64,000 bases of DNA from Polaromonas sp. (GTDB lineage Bacteria > Pseudomonadota > Gammaproteobacteria > Burkholderiales > Burkholderiaceae_C), in assembly GCA_030654695.1 (NCBI GenBank), contig JAURWY010000011.1, forward strand, positions 144,552 through 208,551, read 5' to 3'. The position numbers and the translations under genes are program-made. Under the pieces are notes generated by a model. It was not told the origin of the DNA. It ran no database searches and worked only from the letters and a program-made list of their open reading frames with translations. Numbering within the stretch: the first letter of the stretch is position 1; the number at the start of each line of letters is the position of its first letter. Positions 17,560 through 26,511 of this stretch are shown here, one piece after another.

Positions 17560-18912
17560 TCAGTCTTTCATTGCCGGCCGTAGCGTTTTATGAATCCGCC
17601 GGATCGTCGCCCATGACGCCCACAACACCAGCGGCACAGACGCGCCAGCCGCCATCTCGGGATTGATCGGCAGCCCCATCGCTTTCAGCGCTTTGCCGCA
17701 GTACAGCAGCAAACTCACCACGTAATAAGAAATAGCCGCAATCGACAAGCCTTCAACGGTGGCTTGCAGGCGCAGTTGCAGCTCTTGTCCGCGCGTGAGC
17801 TTTTCGAGCAGCTGCTGGTTTTGTACCTCTGTCGCGATGTCAACCCGCGTGCGCAGCAGCGCGCTGGTGCGGGCCACCCGCTCGGACAGCGACGCCAGCC
17901 GCTGGGCGGTGGCCGCCACAGTGGCAATCGCTGGTGACAAACGCCGCTGCATGAAATCGCCGATGGTCTGCGTGCCTGGAATGGCTTTTTCGCGCAGCTC
18001 CATGGTGCGCTGCGCGACCAAACCGTCATAAGCGCGCGTAGCCGCAAAACGGTAAACGTGCTCGGCTGTAGCGCGCTCCACCCGTGCGGCCAAAGAGACC
18101 AGCGTGTCCAGCAATGCCTGGTCAGCAGCCGCCTTGTTTTCAAGGCTCGCCATGATGTCGGCCAGCGCATTTTCAAACTGCGCCAGCATCGGCCCCAGCA
18201 GCTTGGCCACTGGCAAACCGCGCAGCCCCATCAGGCGGTAAGTTTCGAGCTCCAGCAGCCGCTGTGAGACCCGCCCAGCGCGTGTAGCGCTCATGTCAGC
18301 GGGAGCCAGAACCAACATGCGTTCAAAGCCATCTGGCCTCAGCAAGAAGTCGCTCACTGCCCAAGAGTGACCGTTCTGCCCTAGCACCGACGCCATCACA
18401 GGCGTGTCGCCCAACCACGCTTTAGCCAGGTCCAGTGTTTCGTCCTGCGCCGCTAAATCACCATAAACCATCGACAGCATGATGGCGGCAATTGTGCGCC
18501 CCGGAATCTCACGCAACCACTCTGGCGTCACTGCCAAGGCCGGTATCAAGTCTGGATTGGACGCCCCCAGAACAGCGTTGTCGGGCAAGGGTTGCACGAT
18601 CGAATAACGGGTGAACTCAGTGTGACGCTCCCATTTGACGGTGTACCCATCCAAACGAAGACGTAAGAAATTGGCCGCCAATAAATCAGTTGTCAGTGCT
18701 GATTGACCTGGCAAACGTCTCAGGTGCTCACACTCCTGCTCGCGACTGATGCCATCGTTCAGCACCGCCACATAGACCACCAGCGCAGGCAAGCGGATTC
18801 GCGCCGTGGGGCGTGCATGCACTTCGTTGTGCAGCACTTGGCGCTGCGGATCATCTGGCGGCAACAAGGCGGCTGACGAACTGGCGGCGAAAGGGATCCG
18901 GGTTGAACTCAT
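17560..18912 (-). CDS. DUF3422 family protein
   Basis: 450 aa from the ATG at 18912; ATG 18939 and GTG 18975 are in-frame alternatives. The family opening is present as PQRQVLHNEVHARPTARI. A central helical region, probably coiled coil (ATVAATAQRLASLSERVART), leads to two C-terminal membrane segments: LSIAAISYYVVSLLLYCG and ASVPLVLWASWATI. These proteins are widespread in Alpha- and Betaproteobacteria and their function is unknown. Likely anchored in the inner membrane by its C-terminus. Confidence 0.88.
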   Translation of the reverse strand: MSSTRIPFAASSSAALLPPDDPQRQVLHNEVHARPTARIRLPALVVYVAVLNDGISREQECEHLRRLPGQSALTTDLLAANFLRLRLDGYTVKWERHTEFTRYSIVQPLPDNAVLGASNPDLIPALAVTPEWLREIPGRTIAAIMLSMVYGDLAAQDETLDLAKAWLGDTPVMASVLGQNGHSWAVSDFLLRPDGFERMLVLAPADMSATRAGRVSQRLLELETYRLMGLRGLPVAKLLGPMLAQFENALADIMASLENKAAADQALLDTLVSLAARVERATAEHVYRFAATRAYDGLVAQRTMELREKAIPGTQTIGDFMQRRLSPAIATVAATAQRLASLSERVARTSALLRTRVDIATEVQNQQLLEKLTRGQELQLRLQATVEGLSIAAISYYVVSLLLYCGKALKAMGLPINPEMAAGASVPLVLWASWATIRRIHKTLRPAMKD

Positions 18913-19207
18913 GATCGGATTGTGAGGGATCGATGCCATGGCACAGTTTTTATCCAGACGTCTTGACAGCAACACCGAACTATCAAGTCACGGTATCCGG
19001 CTTTGCCAAGCCCGCGCAGAAATAGGGAAAACCCTGATTTACCGCAAAGTACGATTAAAATACCATAAAGAATAAATTGTATCTTTTGAGTAAAAAAAAT
19101 CAGACACAACTGTGAAAATTACCCTGCGATACGCTCTCGTGAACTTCAATCATCGTCGCGGCGAAAGCCACGATGATCTGCAACATTCAAACCAAAGTGA
19201 GTAACCA
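18913..19207. promoter_or_regulatory. Intergenic region before catabolic arm A, with a 5'-UTR hairpin
   Basis: About 295 bases, AT-rich in the middle. A candidate plus-strand promoter is TTTACC (19038-19043), 17 bases, TACCAT (19061-19066). A stem of 8 bp (19149-19156 with 19170-19177) carries an inner GGC/GCC stem closed by a GAAA tetraloop, with a CGC bulge on one side. It has no T-tract, so it is not a terminator. It lies about 30 bases before the TTG start of the cyclase gene. I see no gene in the region. Confidence 0.45.
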
Positions 19208-20083
19208 TTGAGTCAAGAAGCATGGAAGCGCTGGGGCGCTGAAGACGAACGCGGTGCACTCAACTACATCGGCCCAGACGAAGTGCGCCGAGCAACAGCC
19301 CTGGTTCGCACCGGTGAAGTCCTTCGACTGGCGCAGCTGCTGTCAAGCAAAACACCCGTGCCCGGTCATCGTTGCGGCCTGCAACACTTCATGGGTCGTG
19401 ATGGGGGCGATTATGCCGCCGGCAGCAAACGACCTGGCGGTTTCCAATTTGCCGAAGACACGGTGGTCATGCCACTGCACATCGGCACCCATGTCGATGC
19501 CCTGTGTCACGCTTGGTACGACGACAAAATGTTCAACGGCTTTTCTGGCAACGAGGTGCGCAGCGCCCGTGGCGCAGAACGGCTGGGCATGGAGAAAATG
19601 CCGCCCATCGTCACACGGGGCGTGCTGCTCGATCTGGTCAAACTCAAAGGCCGTGTGATTGCACCCGGCGAGGTCATTGACCGCGCCGACCTTGAAGCCG
19701 CAGCCGCAGCCGCGGGCATCACGCCCGGACGTGGCGACGCCGTGCTGATCCGCACCGGCTGGCTTGAATCACAAAAAGGTGTGAAGCAACCCTCCTTTGA
19801 CGTCGAGCCTGGCATCAATGTCGAGGCCGCCCGCTGGCTGGCCGAATCAGGCGTCGCCATCGTTGGCGCAGACAACTTCGCCATCGAAGTGATGCCTTTT
19901 GCAGCCGACACCGTGTTCCCTGTACATCAGCTCTTAATTCGGGACTTCGGCGTGCCTCTGCTAGAGGGGCTGATGCTGGACCCGCTGGTTGACAGCGGTC
20001 GCCACGAGTTTCTGTTCATTGCCAGTCCGCTGCCGATCGTCGGCGCCACAGGCAGCCCATTGGCCCCGGTGGCCGTTCTCTGA
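19208..20083 (+). CDS. Cyclase-family metal-dependent hydrolase (PF04199 type)
   Basis: 291 aa, related to kynurenine formamidase and isatin hydrolase. The metal site is clear in MPLHIGTHVDALCHAWYDD, which fits the H-x-G-T-H-x-D-x-x-x-H signature. The start is taken as TTG at 19208 because the matching N-terminus SQEAWKRWGAEDERGALNYI is typical of the long form. Family members hydrolyse cyclic amides, lactones or similar bonds. First gene of arm A, 6 bases before the CoA transferase gene. Substrate unknown. Confidence 0.87.
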   Translation: MSQEAWKRWGAEDERGALNYIGPDEVRRATALVRTGEVLRLAQLLSSKTPVPGHRCGLQHFMGRDGGDYAAGSKRPGGFQFAEDTVVMPLHIGTHVDALCHAWYDDKMFNGFSGNEVRSARGAERLGMEKMPPIVTRGVLLDLVKLKGRVIAPGEVIDRADLEAAAAAAGITPGRGDAVLIRTGWLESQKGVKQPSFDVEPGINVEAARWLAESGVAIVGADNFAIEVMPFAADTVFPVHQLLIRDFGVPLLEGLMLDPLVDSGRHEFLFIASPLPIVGATGSPLAPVAVL

Positions 20084-20089
20084 GTTGAC

Positions 20090-21292
20090 ATGACCCAAAA
20101 ACGCCCCCTTGAAGGCATCCGCGTTCTGGAAATCGCGTCCATGATCTTTGGCCCGCTCGCGGGTCAGTACTTGGGCGACATGGGTGCCGAGGTGATCAAA
20201 CTGGAGCCGCCTGAAGGTGATTTAACGCGCGCCATCGGGCCCCGTCGCTCCCCGAAAATGGGCGCCTTTTTCTTGACCAGCAACCGCAGCAAGCGCAGCA
20301 TTGTGGTCGACTTGAAAAAGCCCGAAGGACGCGACATCCTGCAACGCTTGGTCGGCAAAACCGATGTGCTGCTGCACTCGATGCGAACCTCGGCGGCCAA
20401 CCGACTCGGCCTCGATTACGCCACCCTCGCCGCCAACCACCCGACCCTGGTCTATTGCCACGTGACCGGGTTCAGCGACGACGGCCCCTATGGCGGCAGA
20501 CCGGCTTATGACGACATCATTCAAGCCGCCTCCGGCTTGGCCATGATGCAAAAAGTTATCAACGGTGAGCCGCGTTATGTGCCGACTATCATTGCCGACA
20601 AAATCAGCGGTGTGCATGCGGCTTATGCCATTGTGTTGGCGCTGATGCACCAGATGCGCACCGGCGAAGGTCAGCAGGTCGACGTCTCAATGTTTGAAAC
20701 CATGACGGCGTTCAACATGCTGGAACATCAATGGGGCCATGCCTTTGAGCCGCCTATCGCCCCGATGGGCTATGAGCCGGTGATCACCGCAGCACGTCGC
20801 CCTTACAAAACGCTCGACGGTCACTTGGCACTGCTACCATATTCAGACGCCCACTGGAAACGCTTTTTCGAACTGGCCGGAGAAGCACAGATCATGCAAG
20901 ACCCGCGGTTTTCGACCTTCGCGGGCCGACAGAAAAATGTCAGCACGGTCTGGGGCGAAATCGAACGTCAGGTGGCTCGCAAAACCAATGCTGAATGGCT
21001 TCAATTGTTGGGTGCCGAGGACATTCCGTTTTCAGTCGTCAACAGCATCGAAGACTTGCCGAATGATCCGCACCTGAATGCCATTGATTTCTGGAAAATC
21101 ATGGAGCACCCAACCGAAGGTAGCCTGCGCCTGCCCATGAATCCAATTCGAATGAGCGCCTCGCCACCGGAGATCACACGCTTGCCGCCTGGCTTGGGCG
21201 AGCACAGCGCAGAAATTCTGCGCGAATGTGATTACGAAGAATCTGCCATCCTGCAGTTGTTAGCCCAAGGCGGAGCCTGCGCCGCCGTTTAG
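20090..21292 (+). CDS. CaiB/BaiF CoA transferase family protein
   Basis: Class III CoA transferase, 400 aa. It starts LEGIRVLEIASMIFGPLAGQ and has LGDMGAEVIKLEPPEGD, both typical. The catalytic aspartate sits in GQQVDVSMFET. It moves CoA between carboxylic acids by way of an aspartyl-CoA intermediate. It lies between the cyclase and the acyl-CoA dehydrogenase genes, suggesting activation of the acid released by the hydrolase. The donor and acceptor are unknown. Confidence 0.9.
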   Translation: MTQKRPLEGIRVLEIASMIFGPLAGQYLGDMGAEVIKLEPPEGDLTRAIGPRRSPKMGAFFLTSNRSKRSIVVDLKKPEGRDILQRLVGKTDVLLHSMRTSAANRLGLDYATLAANHPTLVYCHVTGFSDDGPYGGRPAYDDIIQAASGLAMMQKVINGEPRYVPTIIADKISGVHAAYAIVLALMHQMRTGEGQQVDVSMFETMTAFNMLEHQWGHAFEPPIAPMGYEPVITAARRPYKTLDGHLALLPYSDAHWKRFFELAGEAQIMQDPRFSTFAGRQKNVSTVWGEIERQVARKTNAEWLQLLGAEDIPFSVVNSIEDLPNDPHLNAIDFWKIMEHPTEGSLRLPMNPIRMSASPPEITRLPPGLGEHSAEILRECDYEESAILQLLAQGGACAAV

Positions 21293-21304
21293 TCACTGAA
21301 AATC

Positions 21305-22465
21305 ATGATTCCACGCACCATTTTTACCCCCGACCACGACACCTTTCGCGACAGCGTGCGGCGCTTCATTGCCGAGCATGTGGTGCCGCATCATGCCGAT
21401 TGGGAAAAAGCAGGCCAGGTCCCTAGGTCGCTATGGCTGAAAGCTGGCGAACTCGGTCTGCTGTGCTGCAATGTGCCTGAAAAATACGGCGGCATGGGCG
21501 GCGATTTTTTGCACAGCACCATCCTGATTGAAGAGATGGCGCGAGTCGGTGCCACAGGGCCGACCTTTTACCTGCACTCTGACATCGTTGCCCCCTATCT
21601 GGTCGATTTCGGCACTGAAGAGCAAAAACAAAAATGGCTGCCCAAAATGGCGACCGGTGAAGTGGTTGCCGCGCTGGGCATGAGCGAGCCCTCTGGCGGC
21701 AGCGACGTCCAAGCCATGCGCACGCAGGCCCTGCGCGAGGGTGACGAGTATGTCATCAATGGACAAAAAGTTTTCATCACCAATGGCCACAGCGCTGACT
21801 TGCTGTTGCTGGCCTGCAAGACAGACCCCAAAGCCCGCGGCAAAGGCGTCAGCTTGATCCTGGTCGAGACCGATCGGGCGGGCTTCAAGCGCGGTCGAAA
21901 ACTCGAAAAGATGGGTTGCAAAGCGCAAGACACCTCAGAACTCTTCTTTGCCGATGTCCGCGTGCCCGCAGAAAATCTGCTGGGAGCAGAAGGCAGCGGC
22001 TTTGTGCAACTCATGACCCAACTCGCGCAGGAGCGACTGATCCAAGGGATCCGCGGCGTGTCGAGTTCTGAAGCTGCGCTGGAATGGACGATTGCCTACG
22101 TCTCGGAACGCAACATGTTTGGCCAGACCTTGGCCGATTTTCAGAACACCCGTTTCAAGCTGGCCGGTTTGCACGCCGAAGTCTTAGGACAACGGGTGTT
22201 TGTCGACCGTTGCATTGAGCTGCACTTGAAGGGCCAATTAGACGCCTCGGACGCGGCCACCTGCAAGCTCATCACCACCGAATTGCAAGGCCGTGTGATG
22301 GACGAATGTTTGCAGTTTTTTGGCGGCTGGGGCTACATGTGGGAATACCCCATTGCACGCGCCTACGCCGATGCCCGCATGTGCCGTCTTGGCGGAGGCA
22401 CAGCAGAAGTGATGCGCCAGATCATCGCCAACTCGATCTTGCCGAAAGTCCGCAAGGCAGCCTAG
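21305..22465 (+). CDS. Acyl-CoA dehydrogenase
   Basis: 386 aa, FAD-dependent alpha,beta-desaturation of an acyl-CoA. Family motifs are ALGMSEPSGGSDVQAMRT and YVINGQKVFITNG. The medium-chain catalytic position (E-G-T) reads GGGTAEVMRQII, without the Glu. E243 in AQERLIQG occupies the helix-G position used by long-chain and isovaleryl-type enzymes, so the base is probably there. Together with the ligase and CoA transferase it fits oxidation of a branched or cyclic acyl chain. Confidence 0.9.
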   Translation: MIPRTIFTPDHDTFRDSVRRFIAEHVVPHHADWEKAGQVPRSLWLKAGELGLLCCNVPEKYGGMGGDFLHSTILIEEMARVGATGPTFYLHSDIVAPYLVDFGTEEQKQKWLPKMATGEVVAALGMSEPSGGSDVQAMRTQALREGDEYVINGQKVFITNGHSADLLLLACKTDPKARGKGVSLILVETDRAGFKRGRKLEKMGCKAQDTSELFFADVRVPAENLLGAEGSGFVQLMTQLAQERLIQGIRGVSSSEAALEWTIAYVSERNMFGQTLADFQNTRFKLAGLHAEVLGQRVFVDRCIELHLKGQLDASDAATCKLITTELQGRVMDECLQFFGGWGYMWEYPIARAYADARMCRLGGGTAEVMRQIIANSILPKVRKAA

Positions 22466-22509
22466 AAATTCATCGCTCATCCGACATTGAACCAACCAAC
22501 ATTAATCTT

Positions 22510-23490
22510 ATGATCTCACGCCGCAAACTCATCCAATCCGCTATGGCCACCGGTGCCACCATGACCTTCCAAATGGGCCATGCCCAAACCAGCTGGCCCA
22601 CGGGCCCCGTCAAAATCATCGTGCCGTTCACTGCTGGTGGCGCATCCGACCTGCTGACCCGCTTGATCGCTGAGCGACTGACGAGCAAATTTGGTCAAAA
22701 CTTCGTCGTGGAAAACCGCACGGGCGCTGGCGGCAATCTTGGCATGGAAGCTGTTCGCACGGCACCGGCTGACGGCCACACCATTTCTTCGGCCACCATC
22801 GGTACCTTGTCGATCAATCAGTTCCTCTTTTCGAAGATGAGCTACGACCCAGTCCGGGATTTTGAGTATTCATCCATGATCTGGGAGAACTGCAACGTTC
22901 TGGTTGTGTCGCCAAAACACCCTGCTACAACAGCTCAGGAATTTTTGGCTTGGGCCAAAAAACAACCTCAAGGCGTGACCTTCGGTTCAGCCGGCGTCGG
23001 CACCACGCCGCACTTGGCGGGCGAATTGTTCGGCGCCCGCAATCATTTGAAAGCCCTGCACATTCCTTTTCGGGGTGCGGCGCAGTCGATGCCAGCGTTG
23101 ATGGCGGGCGACACCGATTTCGCGATTGACAACATTGCCAGCTACATGCCGCTGATCAAAGCCGGCAAGGTCAGGGCATTGGCGGTGACGTCGTCCGAGC
23201 GTTGGCCAACACTGCCAGACGTCCCCACGATGGCGCAAGTCGGCATCAAGGATTTCATCATCACGTCTTGGGGGGCCTTTGTGCTGCCGAAAGGGACACC
23301 TGCGGCCATCGTCGCCAAGCTGTCTGACGCGATCAAAGAAATCGCCGCTGATCCAGCCATGCAAAAACGCTTTCTTGAAGGCGGTGCGCGCACCGTCGCC
23401 ACGACGCCGCAAGACACTTTTGCCTTTGCCGAACGCGAGCGCGTCAAATGGAAAGCCATGGTCGAGATGACTGGCGCTAAGTTGGACTGA
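22510..23490 (+). CDS. Bug-family periplasmic solute-binding protein (TctC)
   Basis: 326 aa from the ATG at 22510; the upstream frame overlaps the dehydrogenase gene. The signal peptide begins ISRRKLIQSAMATGA, with an RR pair that could use Tat, and ends near GHAQ. The mature part has the Bug marks PVKIIVPFTAGGASDLLTRLIAERL (quoted as IIVPFTAGGASDLLTRL), ENRTGAGGNLG and FGSAGVGTTPHLAGELF. Bug proteins bind carboxylates and related acids. No TctA/TctB membrane genes are in the window. Probable receptor for the substrate of arm A. Confidence 0.9.
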   Translation: MISRRKLIQSAMATGATMTFQMGHAQTSWPTGPVKIIVPFTAGGASDLLTRLIAERLTSKFGQNFVVENRTGAGGNLGMEAVRTAPADGHTISSATIGTLSINQFLFSKMSYDPVRDFEYSSMIWENCNVLVVSPKHPATTAQEFLAWAKKQPQGVTFGSAGVGTTPHLAGELFGARNHLKALHIPFRGAAQSMPALMAGDTDFAIDNIASYMPLIKAGKVRALAVTSSERWPTLPDVPTMAQVGIKDFIITSWGAFVLPKGTPAAIVAKLSDAIKEIAADPAMQKRFLEGGARTVATTPQDTFAFAERERVKWKAMVEMTGAKLD

Positions 23491-23493
23491 ACC

Positions 23494-25092
23494 ATGATGA
23501 CGCCGCCCTATTCCCGGACGCTGATCGAGCTGGTTCGCGAACAAGCAGATCGCTCACCGATGCAGACCGCCTTGGTCTGCCCGCAGGGGCGGTTCAGTTA
23601 CGCTGACTTGGCCGCCCGCGCAGCGCTGGTGGCCGGCGCCATGCACGCACTGGGTATCCGCCGCAGTGACCGTGTTGGCCTCTTGATGAGCAACCGAGTT
23701 GAGTGGCTGGATGTGTGCCTGGGTGCGGGAGCGCTGGGTGCGGTGACCGTGCCGCTCAGCTCTTGGTCAACGCGTGCAGAGTTGGCCGTTCTACTCAAAG
23801 ATTCCGAGCTGTCATTGCTGGTCACGGCGGCCCGTTTCGGGGACAGCCATTTCGAAGCTGATCTCGTAGCGCTTCAAGATGCACCGGGCATGCCGTCCTT
23901 AGATCGGCTTTGGTTGATCGATGGCGAACTGGGACAGTTTCCAGACTTCGCTACTCAGGTGAGCCGCGCCGCGCCGCTGGAAGTCGCCGCCCCTGGCGAC
24001 GGTCCCAGTGCAGGTGACGATGTGTTCATCCTTTACACCTCTGGCTCGACCAGCGCACCCAAGTCGGTGCCACTCCAGCAATTTGCCTTGATTGAAAACG
24101 GCTTCAACATCGGCGAGCGTCAAGGACTCACAGCCGCCGACCGCGTCTTGCTGGCGGCCCCGCTGTTCTGGGCTTTCGGTGGTGCCAATGCATTGCCGGC
24201 AGCGTTCTCACACGGCGCGACGCTGGTACTGATGGAACGCTTTGACCCCGCGCTCGCCTTGAGCGTGATTGAGGAAGAACGCTGTACGTCTATTTACACT
24301 CTGCCCGCCATGACCTCGGCGCTGGCCCGTCATCCAAGCTACCAAGCCAATAAACTCAACAGTCTGCGTACCGGCGTGACCATCGGCAGCGCCGAAGACT
24401 TTCTTTTTGCTGTGGAGAAACTGGGGGCTTCAGAACTGTGCAATATCTATGGGGCGACCGAGACCTATGGCAACTGCGCCGTCACGTGGCACCACTGGCC
24501 TCTGGCCAGACGGGCTCACTGCCAAGGTCCTCCCTTGCCGGGACAACAAATGCGCTTTGTCGACGAAGTCACGGGTGCAGTCGTGCCGACAGGCACACCA
24601 GGCCTGACCGAAGTACGCGGCTACACCACCCGCGGCTATAGCGGTGCCAGCGCTGCGCAAAATGCAAAATCATTTTCCGATGACGGCTACTACAAGACCG
24701 GTGACATGGGCATGCTCAATGCCGATGGTGACTTTGTCTTCGTCGGTCGCGTCAGTGAAATGATCAAGCGCGCTGGCATCAACGTCTCGCCAGCAGAAGT
24801 GGAAGAAGTGCTGCGGCGCCATCCTTACGTCCAAGACGCGGCAGTGGTCGGCGTCCCCGATGCAGCGCGCGGCGAGCGCATCTTTGCCTTTGTTGTCCCA
24901 GTGACACTTGGCATGTTTGACTTGGAGGCGCTCAGCCTCCATTGCGCCAAGGAAGCCTCCAAGTACAAATTGCCAGACCATATTGAGGTCTGCGAGAGCT
25001 TGCCGCTGACGGTGACGGGCAAGCTACAACGCAACGAGCTGAAAAAGTGGGCTGCACGACGAGCCGACGAATTGAGCACGAACAAGGTCTGA
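23494..25092 (+). CDS. AMP-forming acyl-CoA ligase
   Basis: ANL-superfamily ligase, 532 aa, starting 3 bases after the Bug gene. The ATP loop is ILYTSGSTSAPKSVPL. NIYGATETYGN, YYKTGDMGMLNADGDFVFVGR and the C-terminal lysine motif LTVTGKLQRNELKKW follow in normal order. It activates a carboxylic acid as an acyl-adenylate and then transfers it to CoA. Substrate unknown, presumably the compound bound by the neighbouring Bug receptor. Confidence 0.9.
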   Translation: MMTPPYSRTLIELVREQADRSPMQTALVCPQGRFSYADLAARAALVAGAMHALGIRRSDRVGLLMSNRVEWLDVCLGAGALGAVTVPLSSWSTRAELAVLLKDSELSLLVTAARFGDSHFEADLVALQDAPGMPSLDRLWLIDGELGQFPDFATQVSRAAPLEVAAPGDGPSAGDDVFILYTSGSTSAPKSVPLQQFALIENGFNIGERQGLTAADRVLLAAPLFWAFGGANALPAAFSHGATLVLMERFDPALALSVIEEERCTSIYTLPAMTSALARHPSYQANKLNSLRTGVTIGSAEDFLFAVEKLGASELCNIYGATETYGNCAVTWHHWPLARRAHCQGPPLPGQQMRFVDEVTGAVVPTGTPGLTEVRGYTTRGYSGASAAQNAKSFSDDGYYKTGDMGMLNADGDFVFVGRVSEMIKRAGINVSPAEVEEVLRRHPYVQDAAVVGVPDAARGERIFAFVVPVTLGMFDLEALSLHCAKEASKYKLPDHIEVCESLPLTVTGKLQRNELKKWAARRADELSTNKV

Positions 25093-25167
25093 CTCGGCTC
25101 TGATCGAGATGACATTTGCGGGCGGTAGGTTGATGAATAAAGTTATTTTTCTGAAAGCAAAATTCTG

Positions 25168-26511
25168 ATGCAACCAACAACAACAAATCAAGAACGGGTC
25201 GCTGTGATCGGTGCTGGTGCTGCGGGCCTGTGCGCGGCCAAGCACCTACTGGCACGTGGCATTGAGGTGGTTGTGTACGAAATGGGTTCCTGCATTGGCG
25301 GGCTCTGGGTGTACAACAACGACAACGGCATGGCGCCAGCTTACAAGAGCCTGCACCTGAATTCCGAAGTGGCCGTCACAGCCTACAAAGACTTCCCCTT
25401 TCCTGAGGGGAGCCCACTCTACCCAGATCATGCCGGTATCAGGCGTTACTTAGAGTCTTACGCCGCCCATTTCGGCATCGTGAAACACATTCGCTTTAAC
25501 GCCAAAGTGGAGGATGTAGCCAAGCATGAAGGCCGCTGGCAAGTCCGTTTATCCGACAACAGTGTCGATATTTTCGACGCCGTGGTCATCGGCAGCGGAC
25601 ACCAAAGTGTGCCCACGCATCCCACTTGGCGTGATGAGTTCAAGGGCGAGTATCTGCACTCGCACACCTACCGTGTCCCTGAACCTTTCCGCGACAAACG
25701 CGTGTTGGTGGTGGGCATGGGCAACAGTGCGGTTGATATCGCCGCAGACATTTGTGTGGTCACCGAGTCGACGGTGATCTCTGCCCGCTCCCCAGTGCTG
25801 GTGATGCCGCGCATGTTGTTTGGACTGCCCAACTCGCGGGCGCTGGCCTTGCTTGAAAAGTCCTGGATGCCTTGGCCAGTCCGCCGCACGATTCGCGAAA
25901 TACTGGTGCGCATCATTTATGGCCGTATGGAGCAATGGGGCTTCACAACACCCAAGACGCGGACCCATCCCACCAGCCACCCGACCTTGATGTCACATAT
26001 GGTGTGGAACCGAATCCGAGCCAAACCGGGCATCCAATCCATCAACGGTCAAGAAGTGACCTTTCTCGACGGCAGTAAGGAAACTTTCGACAGCATCATT
26101 GCGGGAACCGGGTACTCGGTCAGTCTGCCGTTCCTGGCCCCCGCCATACGCCCCATGGACGGCCACCGGGTCAAGCTTTACCTGCGCGTCGCGCACCCGA
26201 CCGAAAGCGGCCTTTATTTCACAGGCCTGTTCAATGTAGCCGGTGGCGGCAACATTCGCATGATGGACGACCAGGCTGAGTGGGTCACAGAGTTGGTGTG
26301 TGGAGAACAGACCTTGCCAGATCTTTCGCAAATGAACCTGGCCATGGAAGAAGAGCAAAAGTACCTGGCCAAACATTTCCCGGGCAGCACCCGTTATGCG
26401 TTGGAACTCGATCCCATCTTTTACCGCAAGCAAATCGCCAAGCAACGCAGCCGAAGCCAGTCCAGGGCTGCGCCGACAGTGTCTCAAAACGTGAACAAAG
26501 TGGGGGCATAA
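25168..26511 (+). CDS. Flavin-containing monooxygenase (FMO/Baeyer-Villiger class)
   Basis: 447 aa class B monooxygenase. The FAD site is VAVIGAGAAGLCAAKHL (GAGAAG at 15-20). The FMO fingerprint F-x-G-x-x-x-H-x-x-x-Y is met by FKGEYLHSHTY. The NADPH Rossmann motif VLVVGMGNSAVDIAADI follows. It could oxygenate a heteroatom or insert oxygen next to a ketone. In this setting Baeyer-Villiger oxidation of a cyclic ketone to a lactone is an attractive but untested idea. Its stop codon abuts the ATG of the thiolase gene. Confidence 0.85.
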   Translation: MQPTTTNQERVAVIGAGAAGLCAAKHLLARGIEVVVYEMGSCIGGLWVYNNDNGMAPAYKSLHLNSEVAVTAYKDFPFPEGSPLYPDHAGIRRYLESYAAHFGIVKHIRFNAKVEDVAKHEGRWQVRLSDNSVDIFDAVVIGSGHQSVPTHPTWRDEFKGEYLHSHTYRVPEPFRDKRVLVVGMGNSAVDIAADICVVTESTVISARSPVLVMPRMLFGLPNSRALALLEKSWMPWPVRRTIREILVRIIYGRMEQWGFTTPKTRTHPTSHPTLMSHMVWNRIRAKPGIQSINGQEVTFLDGSKETFDSIIAGTGYSVSLPFLAPAIRPMDGHRVKLYLRVAHPTESGLYFTGLFNVAGGGNIRMMDDQAEWVTELVCGEQTLPDLSQMNLAMEEEQKYLAKHFPGSTRYALELDPIFYRKQIAKQRSRSQSRAAPTVSQNVNKVGA

